A DNA stretch of 8,793 nt from an uncultured Eubacteriales bacterium (GCA_900550065.1 URQR01000080.1:1-8793), one strand, 5' to 3'; counted from the first letter of the stretch, positions 1 through 7,030 are shown. Program-made: numbers and translations. The notes: generated from the sequence alone by a model not told the origin.

Positions 1-515
1 AAAAAACTCAATACGACAAAACTAAATCCGATCATTACCAACCGTATGCCACCTCGGGATAAATCATATTCGTCCTGCGGTGTCCCGAAAATAATAACCG
101 GAAATGTTATAAGATTTATAATATGCGTGATAATCGTACAGATCGCCAAGGCAAAAATTATTTTATGAATAAAATCTTCATTAAAAGAAAACCGATGCAT
201 TGTAAAGTAGAGAGCGTAAGAAAAAAATGGAAGCGTTACGGAAAAACTTTGCAATACCGATTGATCGAAATTACATAGTGTGGGAATAAAGCAAGCGACT
301 CCAAATAAGATCATTAACCAGACCATCGGTGTTCGGAATCGTTCATTACTTTTTCTTTTCGACACCGATGATAAACAAGTTGCCACCAAAAGCCCCATCA
401 ATAAAGAGTAGGATATGGCCTTTGCTGCTTGTGCCGACACCAAATCGAATGGCTGAAAGAATGAGACCGTCGCCAAACAATAAAATAGAAACAATATTTT
501 TATTAAGCGAATCAT
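1..515 (-). CDS. Partial multi-pass membrane protein, O-antigen polymerase/ligase-like (Wzy-type), 5' part only
   Basis: This gene starts with ATG at 515 and stays open for 171 codons to the left edge, so the C-terminal part is outside the window. The translation begins MIRLIKILFLFYCLATVSFF and is strongly hydrophobic. I see likely membrane segments around residues 4-20, 34-51, 65-80, 90-105, 118-143 and from 157 on. Between the last two lies a polar stretch ending in SRGGIRLVMIG, a composition I associate with Wzy/O-antigen ligase type polymerases. Being last in a cluster with a flippase, glf and a glycosyltransferase fits polymerisation of the repeat unit in the inner membrane. There is no Shine-Dalgarno sequence; the start overlaps the TGA of a 12-codon ORF, so translational coupling is possible. 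The family assignment rests on topology and context only. Another polysaccharide-cluster membrane protein, such as EpsG, is possible. Confidence 0.6.
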   Translation of the reverse strand, partial: MIRLIKILFLFYCLATVSFFQPFDLVSAQAAKAISYSLLMGLLVATCLSSVSKRKSNERFRTPMVWLMILFGVACFIPTLCNFDQSVLQSFSVTLPFFSYALYFTMHRFSFNEDFIHKIIFALAICTIITHIINLITFPVIIFGTPQDEYDLSRGGIRLVMIGFSFVVLSF

Positions 516-550
516 GCTTTTTCGGCCAGATTATCTATATTTTCTGTCAT
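512..550 (-). other. 12-codon ORF between the glycosyltransferase and the membrane-protein gene
   Basis: ATG at 550 opens a short frame, MTENIDNLAEKA, ending in a TGA that shares ATGA with the start of the next gene at 515. It begins only 4 nt after the stop codon of the DUF4422 gene. It could be a coupling mini-ORF that delivers ribosomes to the next start. It could also be the true N-terminus of the membrane protein, cut off by a one-base indel in the AAAAA run just before the overlap. It may equally be chance. Nothing in the sequence distinguishes these. Confidence 0.2.
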
Positions 551-554
551 TACA

Positions 555-1397
555 TTATTTCCCCGAACGTCCAAGACGAGCAAAATAAAATGAAAGTGCA
601 TTCAGGAAATGACGTATTTTCATTCGAAAAAATGATTGCCGATTCTCCGCGTTATCATTAAACCAGATAATTGGACAACTATTGACCGGAATCTTATGCG
701 CACGGACATAAACATTGAGAAGCCGTTCTGCCATATATCCATAAACCCTTTTTTGAACTGTATCGTAATGACTTATATCAATTCGTTTTTCAACCTCGTT
801 TAGGAGTGGAAACAGCCAATTACAATATTTGTCAAACTCTGTCCACGACATAATAAACATATTAAAATGCTTTAGCACATGACTACTACGCATTATATAA
901 TTAAAAGCCTCTCTATATATAGGAGGCTGCGTCTCATGGATCACGGCTTCCAATGTCCTGAGATCATCACTCACATGGGCATAACAATAATTCATGAACA
1001 ACGAACAATCATAATTGATCCCCTTAGGCATTATAATAATACCTGTCTGAAGTTGTTTTAAAATACGAGCCGGGACTCCCAAATCCATTTTATAGAAATC
1101 TTTTGTCGGAAAAACCGTTATTGGGAATCCACGTTTGCACTGCCCGTGAAAATCAAAATATCGTCTATAGTGACATAGACCGACATAATCGACGTTTTTC
1201 AGGTTTTTCCAAGCCCAATACATTCCAGTCAGTTCACAATAGCTCTGATTTTTGCAACTTATATTGTCCCCCGTATTATCCCCTTGTATATTTAAATCTA
1301 TTTTAGAGATATCCTTACCAACTTGCAATGGCATATACGGTTCGGCAGTCGCCATAATATCTTCTTTATGACAACATACTAACATGGTCAATTTCAT
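555..1397 (-). CDS. DUF4422-family glycosyltransferase of a polysaccharide cluster
   Basis: This 280-residue protein carries the recognisable DUF4422 signature: KNQSYCELTGMYWAWKN at about residues 49-65, followed by YVGLCHYRRYF at 71-81. The start MLVCCHK is also typical of the family. DUF4422 proteins occur in capsule and O-antigen clusters and are regarded as glycosyltransferases that add a sugar to the growing lipid-linked repeat unit in the cytoplasm. Donor and acceptor cannot be read from the sequence. The neighbouring glf makes UDP-galactofuranose, so a galactofuranosyl transfer is a reasonable guess but only that. The start codon overlaps the glf stop as ATGA, indicating translational coupling in one operon, and there is no Shine-Dalgarno sequence. 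The length is at or slightly above what I would expect for the family, and the gene looks intact. Confidence 0.88.
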   Translation of the reverse strand: MKLTMLVCCHKEDIMATAEPYMPLQVGKDISKIDLNIQGDNTGDNISCKNQSYCELTGMYWAWKNLKNVDYVGLCHYRRYFDFHGQCKRGFPITVFPTKDFYKMDLGVPARILKQLQTGIIIMPKGINYDCSLFMNYCYAHVSDDLRTLEAVIHETQPPIYREAFNYIMRSSHVLKHFNMFIMSWTEFDKYCNWLFPLLNEVEKRIDISHYDTVQKRVYGYMAERLLNVYVRAHKIPVNSCPIIWFNDNAENRQSFFRMKIRHFLNALSFYFARLGRSGK

Positions 1398-2533
1398 AAT
1401 CCACGATTTGCTATATTTATCACTTGCTCTACTATCGGAGCCATATCGTAATATTTATATTCGGCTAGCCGCCCTCCAAAAATCACATTCAGTTCTTTGT
1501 CCGCCAGTGCCTTATACTGCAAATAGAGAGACATATTTTTGTTATCGTTTACCGGATAATAAGATTCCATACCCGGTCGCCATTCGGTTGAATATTCTTT
1601 CGAAATAACTGTTCTAGGAATCCGGTCAATCTCTTGGCCGAACATTTCGAAGTGTTTATGTTCAATGATGCGGGTATAGGGAATATTTGCTTCTGTGTAA
1701 TTGACGACAGCATTTCCCTGATAGTTAGCAGTGTCGTAAATTTCCTCTTCAAAACGAACAGTACGATACTCCAACTTTCCGAAACGGGATTCGTAATATT
1801 CGTCTATCTTTCCTGTAAAAATAATTTTATCGGCAATATTTTCCCAATAGGTCCGATTGTCAAAAAAATCCGTGGCGACTTTTGTTTCAATTCCAACAAG
1901 TAAGCCCTCGATCAACTTATTGTAGCCCCCGATAGGAATCCCTTGATATTTGTCATTGAAATAATTATTATCGAATACAAAACGAACCGGTAATCGTTTA
2001 ATAATAAATGCAGGCAACTCAAGACAATTCCGTCCCCATTGCTTTTCAGTATAACCTTTTATCAGCTTTTCATAGATATCTTTTCCGATCAATAATATTG
2101 CCTGTTCTTCCAAATTCCGAGGCTCTGTAACTCCGGCTTCTTTCATAGCAACCAGCGCTACACGGCGTTGCTCCTCAATTTTCAAACGAGCCTCTTCAGG
2201 AGTCGTCACACCCCACATCTGGTAAAACGTATTCATATTAAACGGTAAATTATATAATTTACCCTTATAATTTGCAACAGGAGAATTAGTATAACGATTA
2301 AATTCAACAATGGAATTCACCAAATCCCACACTTCCTTATTTGAGGTATGGAAAATATGCGCTCCATACTTATGTACATTTATACCTTCAATATTTTCAC
2401 AATAGATATTACCTCCAAGATGGGGACGCTTGTCAATGACAAGGCACCGCTTACCAGCTTGTTTGGCCTTATAGGCAAACGTTGCGCCGAATAAACCGGC
2501 GCCAACAACCAAATAATCGTACCGTCTGGACAT
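1394..2533 (-). CDS. glf: UDP-galactopyranose mutase
   Basis: Glf is a flavoenzyme that converts UDP-galactopyranose to UDP-galactofuranose in the cytoplasm, the donor for Galf residues in capsules and O-antigens. The 379-residue protein matches the usual prokaryotic length. It begins with the FAD-binding Rossmann motif GAGLFG (residues 11-16), followed by the basic/GG motif RPHLGGN (36-42) and the family hallmark HKYGAHIFHT (54-63). Other family blocks visible are YTEKQWGR and, near the C-terminus, FGGRLAEYKYYDM. The ATG at 2533 lies 10 nt after the flippase stop codon. No Shine-Dalgarno sequence precedes it, unlike the genes to the right of 3604. The 3' end overlaps the DUF4422 gene by 4 nt. 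The gene looks intact although the flippase gene before it is broken. Confidence 0.97.
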   Translation of the reverse strand: MSRRYDYLVVGAGLFGATFAYKAKQAGKRCLVIDKRPHLGGNIYCENIEGINVHKYGAHIFHTSNKEVWDLVNSIVEFNRYTNSPVANYKGKLYNLPFNMNTFYQMWGVTTPEEARLKIEEQRRVALVAMKEAGVTEPRNLEEQAILLIGKDIYEKLIKGYTEKQWGRNCLELPAFIIKRLPVRFVFDNNYFNDKYQGIPIGGYNKLIEGLLVGIETKVATDFFDNRTYWENIADKIIFTGKIDEYYESRFGKLEYRTVRFEEEIYDTANYQGNAVVNYTEANIPYTRIIEHKHFEMFGQEIDRIPRTVISKEYSTEWRPGMESYYPVNDNKNMSLYLQYKALADKELNVIFGGRLAEYKYYDMAPIVEQVINIANRGL

Positions 2534-2543
2534 TCAGCAATAT

Positions 2544-3602
2544 TTATTTCGACAGTTTAGCACGTATAACAGCTGCAAACTCCATTGCAAAAGGATCTTT
2601 GCCAAGGTACAGCATACCGGCATATACAACAACTCCGACAATTGACGAAATAATAATCGTAGCGAAGTCGGTAAGGTCACTCATGCGTATTCCCCAACAT
2701 ACGGCAAACATCAGCATCGCAGCCAGTAAATAGAAAATATATTTTCTGTTCAGCAACTTGAACGGCAAATATTTCACCCCCAGAATTATCATGGTTATAG
2801 TTACGCATGATTCGGCTATGACAGTAGCAATTGCAGCTCCGTTTTGCGCATATTGGGGAATTAACACAAGATTGAGTGTAAAATTGACAATAGCCCCCAC
2901 GAGAGTGGACATAATGACTATATTCTCCTTCCCTTGCGGATATAACACTTGAATACCCACAACATTCGAGAGTGCTATAATCAAGACAATAGGTGATATA
3001 ACTTGTAATGTTATGATCGCGGGCTCATAAGAATCACCACATAATACGCGTATTAACGACGGAGCCAATACAAATAACCCAACAAACAGCGGAAGGCTAA
3101 AAGCGACAACAAAATCCATTGCCCGCTGCGATAATCTGTCAAATTCTGCCTTTTGCCCTGTCGTAATAAGATTGGACTAACGCGGCAACATGACAGTTCC
3201 TAACGCCAGAGTCAATCCAAGTAGCATCTTTGTCAATTTCGTCGCTCCAACATAATAACCAACATTTGTCGGATCTTTCATAAAGCCCAACATCACAGTA
3301 TCGAGATTGACATATATACTGATAATCAGATTTAATACAAAAATATGCAACGCCGGTTTAAGATGACGTAACGGACGTAGTTCACTAAATTGCAAAAGGC
3401 GTATCCGTATATATTTTCGTAATCTTATAAAGTTAAATACATTTCCGCCAACAACCCCGATAACACTATATGCAGCATAGTACATCAGATCATCCTTAGT
3501 CCGAACTAAAACAAATAATAGGATTACAGATACTACTTTTACAATTAATCCTCGGATCGTAATGTATTTAAAATCTTCAACCCCCTGATAAAACCATTTT
3601 CT
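2544..3602 (-). pseudogene. wzx: Wzx-type polysaccharide flippase, 5'-truncated and interrupted by an in-frame amber codon
   Basis: Wzx proteins flip undecaprenyl-linked repeat units across the inner membrane and usually have about 400-500 residues in 12-14 helices. Here about 350 codons remain. Homology-like sequence starts abruptly with WFYQGVEDFKYITIRGL, a motif normally found over 100 residues into the protein. The frame runs through many hydrophobic segments to VMLPR, meets TAG at 3179-3177, and continues in the same frame with SNLITTGQKAEFDRL. A long intact C-terminal half follows (ATG 3119 to TAA 2544). Family members typically have Leu or Met where the TAG stands, so TTG to TAG is the simplest change. 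No other stop or frameshift is seen. The N-terminal quarter is replaced by trxA, whose stop codon is immediately adjacent. The two open pieces are therefore one broken gene, not two genes. Confidence 0.85.
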
Positions 3603-3606
3603 CTTA
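3600..3606. other. Junction between the polysaccharide cluster and the trxA chromosome segment
   Basis: trxA ends with TAA at 3606-3604 and flippase coding sequence begins at the next bases. No 3' untranslated region or terminator lies between, and the flippase has no start. Base composition, Shine-Dalgarno use and gene type all change at this point. No insertion-sequence end, direct repeat or attachment-like sequence is visible around it. It is either a recombination breakpoint or an assembly join. Confidence 0.55.
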
Positions 3607-3930
3607 GAGCTGGCTCTCCAGCATTTTCGCAAAGTCGGCCTTCGCTTTCGCGCCGACGGACTTGTCAACGATTTCTCCGTTTTTAAAAACCATAACCGTC
3701 GGAATCGTCATCACCTTAAACTGCTCCGCAAGCGCCATCTGCTCGTCGACATTAATCTTTCCGACCTTCGCACGCCCCGCAAAATCGTCCGCAAGCTCAT
3801 CAATGAGCGGTGACACCATCTTACACGGTCCGCACCAAACCGCCCAAAAATCTACCAGCACCGGCACGTCCGATTTTAATACTTCGTTTTCAAAATTATC
3901 TTTCGTAATCGTAACAACATTCTCTCCCAT
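3604..3930 (-). CDS. trxA: Thioredoxin
   Basis: This is a 108-residue cytoplasmic thioredoxin of standard length. It reduces disulphides in target proteins and is itself recycled by thioredoxin reductase. The active site WCGPC is at residues 32-36, inside VLVDFWAVWCGPCK. The conserved cis-proline segment TIPT has its proline at 77, and FKNGE follows. The start is well fixed: AAGGAGG at 3945-3939 lies 8 nt before ATG 3930, and a consensus-like promoter precedes it. The gene appears monocistronic by its promoter. Its stop codon abuts the broken flippase directly, so no native terminator remains and transcripts could continue into the polysaccharide genes. Confidence 0.97.
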   Translation of the reverse strand: MGENVVTITKDNFENEVLKSDVPVLVDFWAVWCGPCKMVSPLIDELADDFAGRAKVGKINVDEQMALAEQFKVMTIPTVMVFKNGEIVDKSVGAKAKADFAKMLESQL

Positions 3931-3962
3931 GTTCTGTCCCTCCTTATATATTTTTTTCTTTA

Positions 3963-3991
3963 ATCATATTTTATTTATCCGCATAAGTCAA
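3963..3991 (-). promoter_or_regulatory. Sigma-A type promoter of trxA
   Basis: On the minus strand TTGACT (3991-3986) and TATGAT (3968-3963) are separated by exactly 17 nt, giving an almost consensus housekeeping promoter. The -10 lies about 30 nt upstream of the trxA start, with the Shine-Dalgarno sequence between. Transcription would begin near 3956. Confidence 0.8.
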
Positions 3992-4002
3992 TAGAATTAT
4001 GC

Positions 4003-4023
4003 GTTAATTTTCAATTTATTAAC
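4003..4023. promoter_or_regulatory. AT-rich inverted repeat upstream of the trxA promoter
   Basis: GTTAAT (4003-4008) and ATTAAC (4018-4023) form a perfect 6-bp inverted repeat with a 9-nt spacer. It starts 11 nt upstream of the trxA -35 box and lies just after the yigZ stop codon. It could be an activator or repressor site for trxA. The arms are too AT-rich to make a good intrinsic terminator. Chance is not excluded. Confidence 0.3.
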
Positions 4024-4030
4024 AAAATTT

Positions 4031-4654
4031 TCATAGGTCTAAATACTCGCGTCCAACAACCTCGCACAGCGCCCGTGCATTCGTAATATCACACATTTTT
4101 TTTATGTAGTCCTGCGTCTCGGCAACCTTTGTGTAAACAAAGACGCTGACGTCGCCCTCGTAAACGGTATCTTTTATCACATACCCGCCGCCCAGCGTTT
4201 CATATTGTACCTTACCAAACATGGTATAATCACAGTTTACCTTCACAATGTCGCACAGCGTCCGCGTAATGATGCCCGCCGCGTCGACGCCTAACTTTGC
4301 GCTCGCTCCGTAGGCGCGTACAAGCCCGCCCGCGCCGAGCAGGGTACCGCCGAAATAGCGCGTGACTACAACGGCAACGTCAATCAGCCCCTCTTTGCGC
4401 AGCACCTCCAATACCGGCACGCCCGCCGTACCGGACGGCTCGCCGTCGTCGCTGTAGCGCATGATATTATTTTCCCCAATGATGTAGGCGTAGACGTTGT
4501 GCGTCGCGTCGTAATACTGCGCGCGCATCTGCGCAATCAGCTCAAGCGCGGCCTCCTCCGTGCTAACCGGGCGCACCGCCGCCAAAAAGCGCGACTTCCG
4601 CTCGACCATAGATGCGCTTGCCTCCGCCGCTACCGTCTTATAAAAAGGTTTCAT
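4031..4654 (-). CDS. yigZ: YigZ/YvyE (IMPACT, UPF0029) family protein
   Basis: This 207-residue protein has the expected length and two-domain plan of the bacterial IMPACT/YigZ family. The N-terminal UPF0029 domain shows ERKSRF (18-23), HNVYAY (52-57), DDGEPSGTAG (69-78) and VVVTRYFGG (95-103), followed by LGAGGLVRAYG. The remainder is the smaller ferredoxin-like DUF1949 domain. The biochemical role is not firmly established; eukaryotic IMPACT acts in translational control by modulating GCN2 signalling. ATG 4654 lies 3 nt after the hflX stop codon, with AGGCAGGTG inside the hflX 3' end serving as ribosome-binding site, so the two genes are co-transcribed and probably coupled. An association with ribosome-related HflX is suggestive but not proof of shared function. 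Confidence 0.93.
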   Translation of the reverse strand: MKPFYKTVAAEASASMVERKSRFLAAVRPVSTEEAALELIAQMRAQYYDATHNVYAYIIGENNIMRYSDDGEPSGTAGVPVLEVLRKEGLIDVAVVVTRYFGGTLLGAGGLVRAYGASAKLGVDAAGIITRTLCDIVKVNCDYTMFGKVQYETLGGGYVIKDTVYEGDVSVFVYTKVAETQDYIKKMCDITNARALCEVVGREYLDL

Positions 4655-4657
4655 TCA

Positions 4658-5944
4658 TCACACCTGCCTGTCCGTCACGTACCGACGCACCGTATTATAA
4701 CACGCGGCGTCGACTAACGCGGTGACTAAAATCCCCGTCTCGGCATATTCTTCGTTCAAAACGACCTGGTCTTCATGCAGAGCAGATACGAGCCGCGCCT
4801 CACTGTACGGAATGCAGAGCGACACCTCCCGCTTTCTGCCCGGCACAACCTCCTCGACCGCCTCGAGCAGCGCGTCAATGCCTGTCCGCTCCTTTGCAGA
4901 GATGCACACCGTTTTGGTACACGATTCCACCGTATGCGGAAGAATTTTTCCTTCCGCAAGGTCCATCTTGTTGAGCACCGCAACCGTCGGCTTCCCGCCC
5001 GCGCCAAGCTCGCTCAAAATCCGCTCCACAACCTCAATATGCGCAGCAAATTCGTCGTTTGACGCGTCAATGACGTGCAAAAGCACGTCGGCGAGCGCGG
5101 CCTCCTCGAGTGTCGACTTAAACGCCTTGACCAAATGGTGCGGCAGCTTCCGAATAAAGCCAACTGTATCGACCAGCAAAATCTCGCGGTTGTCGGACAG
5201 CGTAAGGCTGCGCTGCGTTGGGTCGAGCGTCGCAAACAGCTTGTCCTCCGCAAACACCTGTGCGTCTGTCAGCAGGTTTAAAAGTGTGGACTTCCCCGCG
5301 TTTGTATAGCCAACGAGCGCGACAACGGTCTTGTTGTCTTTCTCGCGCCGCGCACGCAGAAGGCCGCGATGTTTTTCGACCTCTTTTAGTTCGTCCGACA
5401 AAAACTCGATCCGCCGCCGGATATGCCGCCGGTCGGTTTCGAGCTTTGTTTCGCCCGGACCGCGCGTACCAATTCCGCCGCCGAGCCGCGAAAGCGCGCG
5501 GCCCATGCCGGTTAGACGCGGCAGCATGTACCGGAGCTGCGCCAATTCAACCTGTATTTTGCCCTCCTTCGTCGCCGCCCGCATCGCAAATATGTCTAAA
5601 ATCAGGGACGTGCGGTCGATGACCTTACGCTCCAAATGGTCGGATATATTGCGCACCTGCACGGGCGAAAGTTCGTCGTCAAAGATAATCGTGTCCGCGT
5701 CTAATTCGTCAGCCGCATTTCTTAGCTCCTCTAATTTTCCGTCGCCAATATACGTCGCCGCGTCCGGCGATTTCCGGTTCTGTACCAGATAGCCCACGAC
5801 CTCGACGCCGGCCGTTTTCGCCAATTCTTCGAGCTCCGCAATCGACTCCTCCGTCGTATCGAGCAGCACATCGCCGCTCCCCGTGTGTACGCCCACCAAA
5901 ATGGCCCGTTCTATTTGTGTCTCTGTTTCATGCATCATACTCAT
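4658..5944 (-). CDS. hflX: Ribosome-associated GTPase HflX
   Basis: HflX is a GTPase that binds the large ribosomal subunit and splits stalled or stressed 70S ribosomes. The 428-residue protein has the N-terminal HflX domain, including the conserved GGGIGTRGPGETKLETDRR at 155-173, then a basic coiled linker. The G domain follows: P-loop GYTNAGKST (212-220), switch region FATLDPT (237-243), DTVGF (259-263), NKMD (325-328) and SAKE (349-352). All nucleotide-binding motifs are intact. The start is somewhat ambiguous: AAAGG at 5955-5951 lies 6 nt before ATG 5944, but the extended AAGGTGG would also suit the ATG at 5938. It is the first gene of a two-gene operon with yigZ and is preceded by an extended -10 promoter. 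Confidence 0.96.
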   Translation of the reverse strand: MSMMHETETQIERAILVGVHTGSGDVLLDTTEESIAELEELAKTAGVEVVGYLVQNRKSPDAATYIGDGKLEELRNAADELDADTIIFDDELSPVQVRNISDHLERKVIDRTSLILDIFAMRAATKEGKIQVELAQLRYMLPRLTGMGRALSRLGGGIGTRGPGETKLETDRRHIRRRIEFLSDELKEVEKHRGLLRARREKDNKTVVALVGYTNAGKSTLLNLLTDAQVFAEDKLFATLDPTQRSLTLSDNREILLVDTVGFIRKLPHHLVKAFKSTLEEAALADVLLHVIDASNDEFAAHIEVVERILSELGAGGKPTVAVLNKMDLAEGKILPHTVESCTKTVCISAKERTGIDALLEAVEEVVPGRKREVSLCIPYSEARLVSALHEDQVVLNEEYAETGILVTALVDAACYNTVRRYVTDRQV

Positions 5945-6003
5945 TCACCACCTTTGCGGCACAAAGGTTTCCTTTCTCCGGAATATGTAATTTTCACATG
6001 ATT

Positions 6004-6041
6004 CCCCGTAGCTTCTGTATAGATTTATTATAGCAAATTGC
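6004..6041 (-). repeat. Promoter-leader block, copy upstream of hflX
   Basis: On the minus strand this 38-nt block contains TTGCTATAATAA and ends in CTACGGGG. It aligns with 6998-7036 in front of the GDSL gene at roughly four positions in five, with one gap. The most conserved parts are GCAAT-TGCTATAATAA and CTACGGGG. The shared part covers the -10 box and the start of the transcript, not the coding starts. Confidence 0.6.
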
Positions 6042-6054
6042 TGTTTATATACAA
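6027..6054 (-). promoter_or_regulatory. Extended -10 promoter of hflX-yigZ
   Basis: On the minus strand TATAAT (6032-6027) is preceded by TGC, an extended -10. TTGTAT (6054-6049) stands 16 nt upstream as a partial -35. The -35 lies inside the last codons of the GDSL gene, whose stop codon is at 6047-6045. Predicted transcripts begin near 6020 and have a leader of about 75 nt. Confidence 0.65.
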
Positions 6055-6986
6055 TCCCATTCGTATAATTCTGCCGTACGTTTGATAAGCTCCCCTTTTA
6101 ATTCTTCTTTAAAATCCGCATATTTTAAGTATGTCCGCACCATTTTATCGATATATTCATTTTGGGGCTCAGCATCGACGCGCTTTTTCAGCAGCCGCTT
6201 CCTTTGTACTAAGGTGTAGCGCTGCGTCTTCCCCTCCGTCCAGCCCATATAATCACGCTCAATAAACATAATCGCCCGGATAATCTGTTCTACTTCATAT
6301 CTGCGCCGATTTTGCTCAGACAGTTCACATTTTTTGTCTATCTCAATTTCGGGCTTGGCGCCGATTTCATGCAGGAAAAATTCACTCATAAGATGGCTGC
6401 CGTATTCGTTCGGATGAACCCTGTCCGCACGGATTGGATTCTTATCCATATGCTCCATTAATATACTTCTCATATCAATCAACATAATATGATACCTTCT
6501 CGCAACATCAGCAGCTACATTTTTAAAATATTCCAGCGCTGTATCGGCGTACCAGTTTTCAGTCGCCGATTCTGTATACGCATCATACGGGGTCGGCGTA
6601 CATAAAATAGGAATTGTCTGTGCTTTTTTACACAAATCTATAAGACGTTCGAGCGTATTCTCGTACCTAAAACGCAGCGCGTCCCTTTTCCTGATTTTGT
6701 CCTCCGTTTCCTCCCTCGGATTATACAATTGCGGCTCAGCATCATTCATGCCGAACATGATAACCACATATTTCGGAAACAGATTAAAGCAGTCGCAGTA
6801 TAGGCGGTTCGCCTCATTTGCCCTGTATCCCCGCGTCCCCGATATACCACAATTATAAAAACCAATTTTCAGCTCCGGGTAATGCTTTATAAAATACTCA
6901 ATAATTTCGGCCACCCAAATCCCATCTGCCGTTATGCTATCACCCAAAAAACAGATTCTGTCGTTTTTGTCTAACTTCAGTTTCAC
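6045..6986 (-). CDS. SGNH/GDSL-family hydrolase (esterase/lipase-like)
   Basis: With the preferred GTG start at 6986 the protein has 313 residues. SGNH blocks are clear. Block I is FLGDSITADG with the nucleophile Ser17. Block II is YNCGISGTRG, around Gly47. Block III is FGMND, with Asn81. Block V is ADRVHPNEYG, with Asp188 and His191. Thus a complete Ser-His-Asp set with oxyanion-hole Gly and Asn is present. Such enzymes deacetylate or de-esterify carbohydrates, lipids or small esters; the substrate cannot be read here. No signal peptide or membrane segment is seen, so it acts in the cytoplasm. The C-terminal 110 residues are charged and helical-looking, rich in Lys, Arg and Glu, beyond the usual core. 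It diverges from a sugar isomerase-like gene, which fits processing of acylated sugars. An upstream GTG at 6995 directly abuts the Shine-Dalgarno sequence and is less likely. Confidence 0.88.
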   Translation of the reverse strand: MKLKLDKNDRICFLGDSITADGIWVAEIIEYFIKHYPELKIGFYNCGISGTRGYRANEANRLYCDCFNLFPKYVVIMFGMNDAEPQLYNPREETEDKIRKRDALRFRYENTLERLIDLCKKAQTIPILCTPTPYDAYTESATENWYADTALEYFKNVAADVARRYHIMLIDMRSILMEHMDKNPIRADRVHPNEYGSHLMSEFFLHEIGAKPEIEIDKKCELSEQNRRRYEVEQIIRAIMFIERDYMGWTEGKTQRYTLVQRKRLLKKRVDAEPQNEYIDKMVRTYLKYADFKEELKGELIKRTAELYEWDCI

Positions 6987-6994
6987 TGATAGCA

Positions 6995-6999
6995 CCTCC
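6995..6999 (-). promoter_or_regulatory. Shine-Dalgarno sequence that decides the GDSL start
   Basis: GGAGG, within GGGGAGG (7001-6995), lies 8 nt before GTG 6986. The in-frame GTG at 6995 overlaps the Shine-Dalgarno sequence itself, so the internal GTG is the better start. Confidence 0.75.
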
Positions 7000-7008
7000 C
7001 CGTAGTTC

Positions 7009-7028
7009 CTATAATAGTCTTATTATAG
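7009..7028. promoter_or_regulatory. Perfect 8-bp inverted repeat over the GDSL -10 and start site (possible operator)
   Basis: CTATAATA (7009-7016) and TATTATAG (7021-7028) are exact inverted copies separated by GTCT. One arm contains the -10 hexamer of the minus-strand promoter and the other covers the likely transcript start. This placement is typical of a repressor site. The related hflX copy keeps one arm but has a damaged second arm. Confidence 0.45.
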
Positions 7029-7030
7029 CA
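7022..7030 (-). promoter_or_regulatory. Extended -10 promoter element of the GDSL gene
   Basis: TGCTATAAT on the minus strand is a perfect extended -10, 36 nt upstream of the GTG start at 6986. The region at the -35 distance reads TATATA and is poor, so the extended -10 would carry the activity. Confidence 0.6.

Noticed and set aside
329..661. Plus-strand open frame over the left membrane-protein gene and the end of the glycosyltransferase
   Set aside because: It is antisense to two better supported minus-strand genes and has no Shine-Dalgarno sequence or recognisable motif.
3177..3179. Reassignment of TAG as a sense codon in the left segment
   Set aside because: Only one internal TAG is present across several kilobases of coding sequence, and the flippase is also truncated. 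A nonsense mutation or read error is simpler.
3177..3668. A separate membrane-protein gene starting with ATG at 3668
   Set aside because: Its first 22 codons are trxA sequence read in another frame. The real homology starts at the Trp codon just after the trxA stop codon, so this is the flippase remnant.
4722..5792. Long plus-strand open frames opposite hflX
   Set aside because: They are Ser/Arg/Ala-rich antisense shadows of a G+C-rich gene, without ribosome-binding sites or family motifs.
6987..6995. GTG at 6995 as the start of the GDSL gene
   Set aside because: It overlaps the GGGGAGG ribosome-binding site; GTG 6986 has the proper 8-nt spacing.
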